DNA from: Dimargaris cristalligena
Lineage: Eukaryota > Kickxellomycota > Dimargaritomycetes > Dimargaritales > Dimargaritaceae
NCBI GenBank assembly: GCA_027576995.1
Contig: JANBQC010000379.1
Location: 9,812-27,543 of the forward strand
DNA length: 17,732 nucleotides
Direction: 5' to 3'
Part shown: one piece after another, positions 17,575-17,732 of the stretch
Numbering within the stretch: position 1 is the first letter of the stretch
How the letters are laid out: each line of letters opens with the position of its first letter
Program-made: the position numbers and the translations under genes
Notes under the pieces: generated by a model
Databases searched by the model: none
What the model saw: only the letters and a program-made list of their open reading frames with translations
What the model was told of the DNA's origin: nothing

Positions 17575-17606
17575 ATATGGGTGAAGTTCAACCCAACTAT
17601 ATAAGG
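17575..17606 (+). mobile_element. Second copy of the MITE left end
   Basis: ATATGGGTGAAGTTC...TATATAAGG matches the 32-nt left end of the 13057-13200 element at 28 of 32 positions, differing at positions 12, 18, 22 and 25. The partner right end is not seen before the window ends, so the copy is either cut by the window edge or a solo end. Confidence 0.55.
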
Positions 17607-17616
17607 TAAAATCCAC

Positions 17617-17681
17617 ATAGGGGGGCCATTATATTTAGGTTACGTGACCTTTAGGGGACGGACATAACCTTCCCCCCCTAT
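17617..17681. repeat. Nested inverted repeat at the right edge
   Basis: ATAGGGGGG (17617-17625) and CCCCCCTAT (17673-17681) are exact reverse complements enclosing 47 bp. At 17637-17650 lies the near-palindrome AGGTTACGTGACCT (12 of 14 positions symmetric). It starts 11 bp after the second MITE end and may be the interior of that element. Confidence 0.45.
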
Positions 17682-17732
17682 ATTATCCACCCATCCATCG
17701 CCGCCAACATAAGCCAAGGAGACTTGGCCTAT

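Larger units (their letters stand above)
16828..17732. other. 3' flank of the ABC transporter with repeat fragments
   Basis: No gene is visible. The stretch holds a poly(A) signal (17136-17141), a MITE-end-like fragment on the minus strand (17119-17132), a clear MITE end on the plus strand (17575-17606) and a nested inverted repeat at the right edge. CpG is absent from about 17425 to 17642. Confidence 0.5.

Noticed and set aside
17463..17600. ATAGTTGGGT at 17463-17472 paired with ACCCAACTAT at 17591-17600 as ends of an element
   Set aside because: The 10-bp match is exact, but the right arm lies inside the MITE end at 17575-17606 and points the wrong way for that family's outer terminus; probably a chance or secondary match.

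Overview
The window is eukaryotic nuclear DNA, most probably from a fungus, and I lean towards an early-diverging (zygomycete-grade) lineage. The pointers are small spliceosomal introns of about 150-270 nt with GTAAGT-like donors, a SEC12-type WD protein with a single C-terminal membrane anchor, a half-size ABCA-type transporter, and a ZW10 protein that reads more like the animal/plant family than like budding-yeast Dsl1. The lineage is inference; no rRNA or tRNA was found that would settle it.

Layout. 1-632: downstream flank of SEC12, with a TA microsatellite, a G-rich tract and a 10-bp-stem hairpin. 633-2297 (minus): SEC12, two exons, 463 aa. 2298-3259: a 962-bp promoter region shared by two divergent genes. 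3260-6822 (plus): ZW10, six exons whose splice phases all agree, 852 aa. 6823-8013: no recognised gene. 8014-8361 (plus): a possible small two-exon gene of 88 aa with a TATA box, uncertain. 8755-10215 (minus): an intronless 486-aa protein with a signal peptide, a long disordered acidic half with a basic NLS-like patch, and an unrecognised C-terminal domain. 10216-13881: 3.7 kb without a convincing gene, holding a 1-kb stretch almost free of CpG (10952-11959) and a 144-bp MITE-like element with inverted ends (13057-13200). 13882-16827 (plus): an intronless half-size ABC transporter of the A subfamily, 981 aa. 16828-17732: 3' flank with more copies of the MITE end sequence and a nested inverted repeat.

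How the genes relate. SEC12 and ZW10 both work at the ER-Golgi boundary: SEC12 starts COPII coat assembly by loading Sar1 with GTP, and ZW10 belongs to the ER tether that receives COPI vesicles. Their divergent arrangement could allow co-regulation, but this has not been shown. The secreted protein and the ABC transporter sit in gene-poor, repeat-bearing DNA and have no visible functional link to the first two genes.

No complete new multi-gene system is visible. The observations most worth a second look are the secreted protein with transcription-factor-like features, the TA-flanked MITE family with at least three ends in this window, and the strand-skewed CpG desert.
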